A stretch of DNA of 64,000 bases from the NCBI GenBank assembly GCA_020086605.1, contig JACBWW010000051.1, positions 3,879,676 through 3,943,675 on the forward strand. Reading direction: 5' to 3'. The notes below the pieces were generated by a model, which had not been told where the DNA came from, searched no databases, and worked only from the letters and a program-made list of their open reading frames with translations. A program made the translations under genes and the position numbers. The stretch comes from Lanius collurio (lineage: Eukaryota; Chordata; Aves; Passeriformes; Laniidae). This document shows, piece after piece, positions 21,364 through 64,000 of the stretch (positions within the stretch are counted from its first letter, which is position 1; the number at the start of each line of letters is the position of its first letter).

Positions 21364-23752
21364 ACGTGTCTGGGGTTCAGGCTTTGGGTTTGGTGTGACA
21401 CTGGAGGTGCTGTGCAGGACAGGACTTGCTGTATTTTCTGCAACTGCACTCACAGGTGGCACAGAATAGAATTTAGAGGCAGTTAAATGCAACTTCTGTC
21501 TTCTGCTCAAATTCTTTATAGTGGAAATTAGCATAGCTAAAAATGGGTAATTAGTTACTCAGCACCTTACAAGGTCTTGTTTTCTGAAACTGAGAGCAAT
21601 ATTGAATGAATTGTTTCCCATTCTTCCTGTCCCCAGCCCACAGAAGCTTTTTGTGTGAGCTTCCTGCATAGAGTTTCATCTTTTAGGGAAGCAAGGAATT
21701 TTCTATTTTCCTTAAAAACCTCCTGTCTTGAAAAGGGCTTAAGGAAGAAATGGTAAGGTGTGTGAGGATGATGAATCTGTCCACTGTTTTCTGTGGAATA
21801 TCAATGTGGAAGTGATTGCACAAATAAACCAACTTGGAATAAAAACCTCCACAGACAAAGGGTGTAACTGTTGCCCACCTTAATTCTTTAGACCTGTGCT
21901 GGGATTTGTTCTCTGCTGTAAAAACAGGATTTTTTGGTTACTGCGTGTGCTTTGCTCTGAGTGCACTTCCCTCTTGCAGCTAAGGAAGGATTTTGTGCCC
22001 CAATCCATTCATTTGGGGTTACAAGCAGTGATTTTTCAGCCAGACAAGGTGGGAGCTGAGTGGGATGAGGTGGCAGTGGGTTCCAGTAGCTGAGGAGCTG
22101 CAAAAGCATCGTGGTGAGTCTGCCAGGAGGAAGTTCCAGCAGCTGTGCAGTGCTGGGAGCTGCTGTGGGGAAGGGCACGGCAGCAATTCCTGGGGGAATT
22201 TTGGCACTTGAGTTGGCATTAGGGGTGAGTCCAGAGGGAACAAGAGGGGTAGTGAGCCCTGGCCAGAGCTCCTGTGTTTGTGCTGATCACATCAGGCATC
22301 AGAGAAGTGTCAGATCCCAGTCTGCAGGTGAAATTTCTGTGTTTTAGGTCATTTACTTTCAAACGACAGGGGTATTAGCCAGGTGTGTTAGAGCTCTGTG
22401 GAGAAGCAGGTTTGGAAATGAGTGCTAGAAAGTAACAGTTTTCCACAGGGCTGTTGTTTTACAGGGAAACAGAACAAGGAAGAGCAAGGTAGAAGGAAAC
22501 AATAAAAGCAAGGCAACCTCTAGGCCAAAGAGGGAATGGGAAGGGGGATGTGCTGCAACAGGCACTGGGAGGAGTGAGCAAGGTAATCACCACTGGTTAG
22601 GAATTTGCTACTCAAAACCCATATTAAGCTAAAAGATCAAATTGTTCAGCTTCAAGATCTGTTTTTGACAGAATACCAATATAAAGTGCATTTTCCAGGG
22701 ACAAAAAAGATTAAGAACTTTTAGATGAAGCTTGTTGTCTTAAATAGTGATAATGGGAGTTTCTGGGAATTGAGCCTTCTTTAGTAAACATAACATGACT
22801 TTCAATGTTATTTTAGGGGAGAGTAATGAGCTAAATCCTTTTCTGAGCTAGTATAGTTAAGATTAGACCAATTCAAGTCAATATGTGGTAAAGGTTAAAG
22901 TGATTTTCCTCCAAAAATATATATCAAAATGCCACATTCAAGGAGAGAGACTGGCAGTCTGTGCTCCACATGATTGCTAGTTAAAACCAATAAATAAAAT
23001 GCCATGTGTTATCAAAACCAGATGAGATGGTTATCAAAAATCAAGAGATGGAGGTATTATGGCAGTGTTAGTTTGGACAAACAGTGATTGCTAAACTGCA
23101 ATGGAATATCCAGAGGACAGGATTGTCAACTGAATTTGTTGTAGTGAGCAGAGGATCCAACAAACAGTAAGTCTTGGAAGTATTTCATTTGGGGTTTTTA
23201 ACTCTAAACTATAAATAAAGCACAGACTTTGTCCTTGAAGATTACATACTGCCTTGAATTCAGTATATTGTCCTTAATCCATGTTCCAAACAACTTGGCT
23301 TGGTCTTTGAGCATCCAAGTTGTCCTCACCCAGGTTAGCTCACACAGCAGCCTGTGTGGAAGCAAAGGCTGTAAATATACCAAAAACTGCTTTGGGCAGT
23401 TTTGTAGTGACAGTAAGTCTTTAAGAAAGTACTGCTTTGTTTAAAGAATAGAAATTCTTTGTCTGTCCCTTTTCCAGTTGGAAAAATGTGGTCTGGCATT
23501 GGTAGAGAGGTTTATTGGGGAATGCTGGATATACAAAGTTGTCTGCTCATCCAACCAATTTATTTAAATTGATCCAGAATTGGAGTTTTGCATCTGAAAA
23601 GGCCAAATTCACATAATCTGTTCATTTGTAGTGTTTTCCCAGGTGAACACAAAGCCTTCAGCTGTTGTGTTTTCACATCCAAGATGGGCCTCTAATTGTA
23701 CTGTGTGGAATTGCACAGTCAGAGCTGCCACTCTGCAGCCTTTGCAGGAGCT

Positions 23753-23890
23753 GATCTTAGAGAATCTCCTGAGCTGGGAGGGACCCACAGGATCATCCAG
23801 CCCAGCCCCTGTCCCTGCACAGACCCCCCAACAACCCCACCCTGGGCATCCCTGGCGGTGCTGTCCAGACGCTCCTGGAGCTCTGACAGC
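23753..23890 (+). mobile_element. CR1 LINE fragment, inner 3' part
   Basis: The segment GGGACCCACAGGATCATCCA, then the C-rich CCCAGCCCCTGTCCCTGCAC and TGTCCAGACGCTCCTGGAGC ending in CTCTGACAG, matches the remembered CR1 3' region upstream of its terminus. It is truncated at both ends, with no coding part left. It sits about 600 bp before the DOCK2 start codon. Confidence 0.75.
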
Positions 23891-24249
23891 CTCAGTTCTT
23901 CCTCCAAACATAAAATGACAGAAATTAAAAAGAGTGGGTGTGATGTGAAACGTGGCTTTATCTTCATTCTGTCTCTCTTTGGAGAGCAGACGTGAAAAGC
24001 ACAAATCTGTGTTCAAGGACAGGTTAGAAGAGCAGAGTTTTTAAGATGTAGTGTCCTCTGAAGTCAAATCCTTCAAGCCTGGTGTTGGTCTGGTGTTCAG
24101 AACTGACCTAACCTGTGATCAGGGATTGTCACTGCAGCCAGGCTTTGGACAGACCTGAAGTCCAGGGGTGGTGCCACACGTTCCTGGCGTGGTTTTGGTC
24201 CTTTTTTTCGTGCTTCTGTTTACTGCTGACATGGTGCAAGAGAAACACC

Positions 24250-24484
24250 CGCTTTGGGATTCCCCTCCCCCATGACACTCTTGAGTTCTCTCGAGTTGAG
24301 AAAAGAGGAAGGAAGCTCTGAGAGGCAGCAAATCTCCCCAAGCCCTCGCAGCTGCCTCTGCTCGTGGGAGGGCTGGGGACGGACGGCGCTTCCGGGGCCT
24401 CTTTGTCCCCCACCTGCAGCTCTGCATCCCCCAAACCCTCACTCCTTGGGGTGGGCGTCCTTTGGAGCCCCTCGGGTTCATGTG
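24250..24484 (+). promoter_or_regulatory. DOCK2: Likely DOCK2 promoter and 5' UTR
   Basis: The segment before the DOCK2 start is locally GC-rich and contains CpGs, unlike its surroundings. It has no clear TATA box. GAGAAAAGAGGAAGG at 24298-24312 resembles the PU.1 (SPI1) purine-rich site, and CTTCCGG at 24389-24395 is an ETS core on the minus strand. PU.1/ETS control would fit a leukocyte-specific gene, but that is inference. The transcription start is not determined. Confidence 0.45.

Positions 24485-64000
<39,516 letters not shown>

Larger units (their letters stand above)
20121..24250. other. SPDL1-DOCK2 spacer
   Basis: About 4 kb without a recognisable gene. It holds an 11-G run (21353-21363) and a CR1 fragment (23753-23890), and becomes more GC-rich towards DOCK2. 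No exon, RNA gene or intact element was seen on either strand. Confidence 0.7.

Overview
The window is vertebrate nuclear DNA, almost certainly avian. The genes are intron-rich with GT-AG splice sites, the introns and spacers are AT-rich, and the recognisable interspersed repeats are 3'-end pieces of CR1 LINEs, the typical bird retrotransposon. The species cannot be fixed from the sequence. Two protein-coding genes lie head to tail on the + strand: SPDL1 (Spindly, also CCDC99) and the 5' part of DOCK2. They are adjacent in the same order in mammals, so this is an ordinary conserved synteny block and not an accessory region.

Layout. 1-2792: upstream of the SPDL1 start codon, with one possible short non-coding exon at 1013-1060; the SPDL1 promoter is not seen and is probably further upstream. 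2793-about 20120: SPDL1, with 11 coding exons that join in frame to a 605-residue protein with all hallmark parts (CC1 box, Spindly motif, C-terminal CAAX box), plus a 3' UTR with two AATAAA signals. 20120-24250: spacer with a CR1 fragment and simple repeats. About 24250-24484: likely DOCK2 promoter and 5' UTR, with ETS/PU.1-like motifs. 24485-64000: DOCK2 exons 1-23, encoding about the first 790 of roughly 1830 residues: the SH3 domain, the following helical region, the complete DHR-1 (C2-like) domain and the start of the armadillo-like region. The catalytic DHR-2 domain lies beyond the window.

The two genes do unrelated jobs. Spindly links dynein-dynactin to the RZZ complex at kinetochores during mitosis. 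DOCK2 is the haematopoietic Rac exchange factor that works with ELMO1 in leukocyte migration.

Exon boundaries were set by splice consensus, by reading frame across every junction, and by comparison with remembered vertebrate orthologues; no alignment or database search was run. I found no tRNA, rRNA, CRISPR array, intact transposon or new gene system. The less explained items are a minus-strand, protein-like, frame-broken tract in a SPDL1 intron (about 9030-9590), a 226-codon antisense open frame at 17575-18255, a possible intronic polyadenylation site that would remove Spindly's lipid anchor, short perfect hairpins, and two local tandem duplications.
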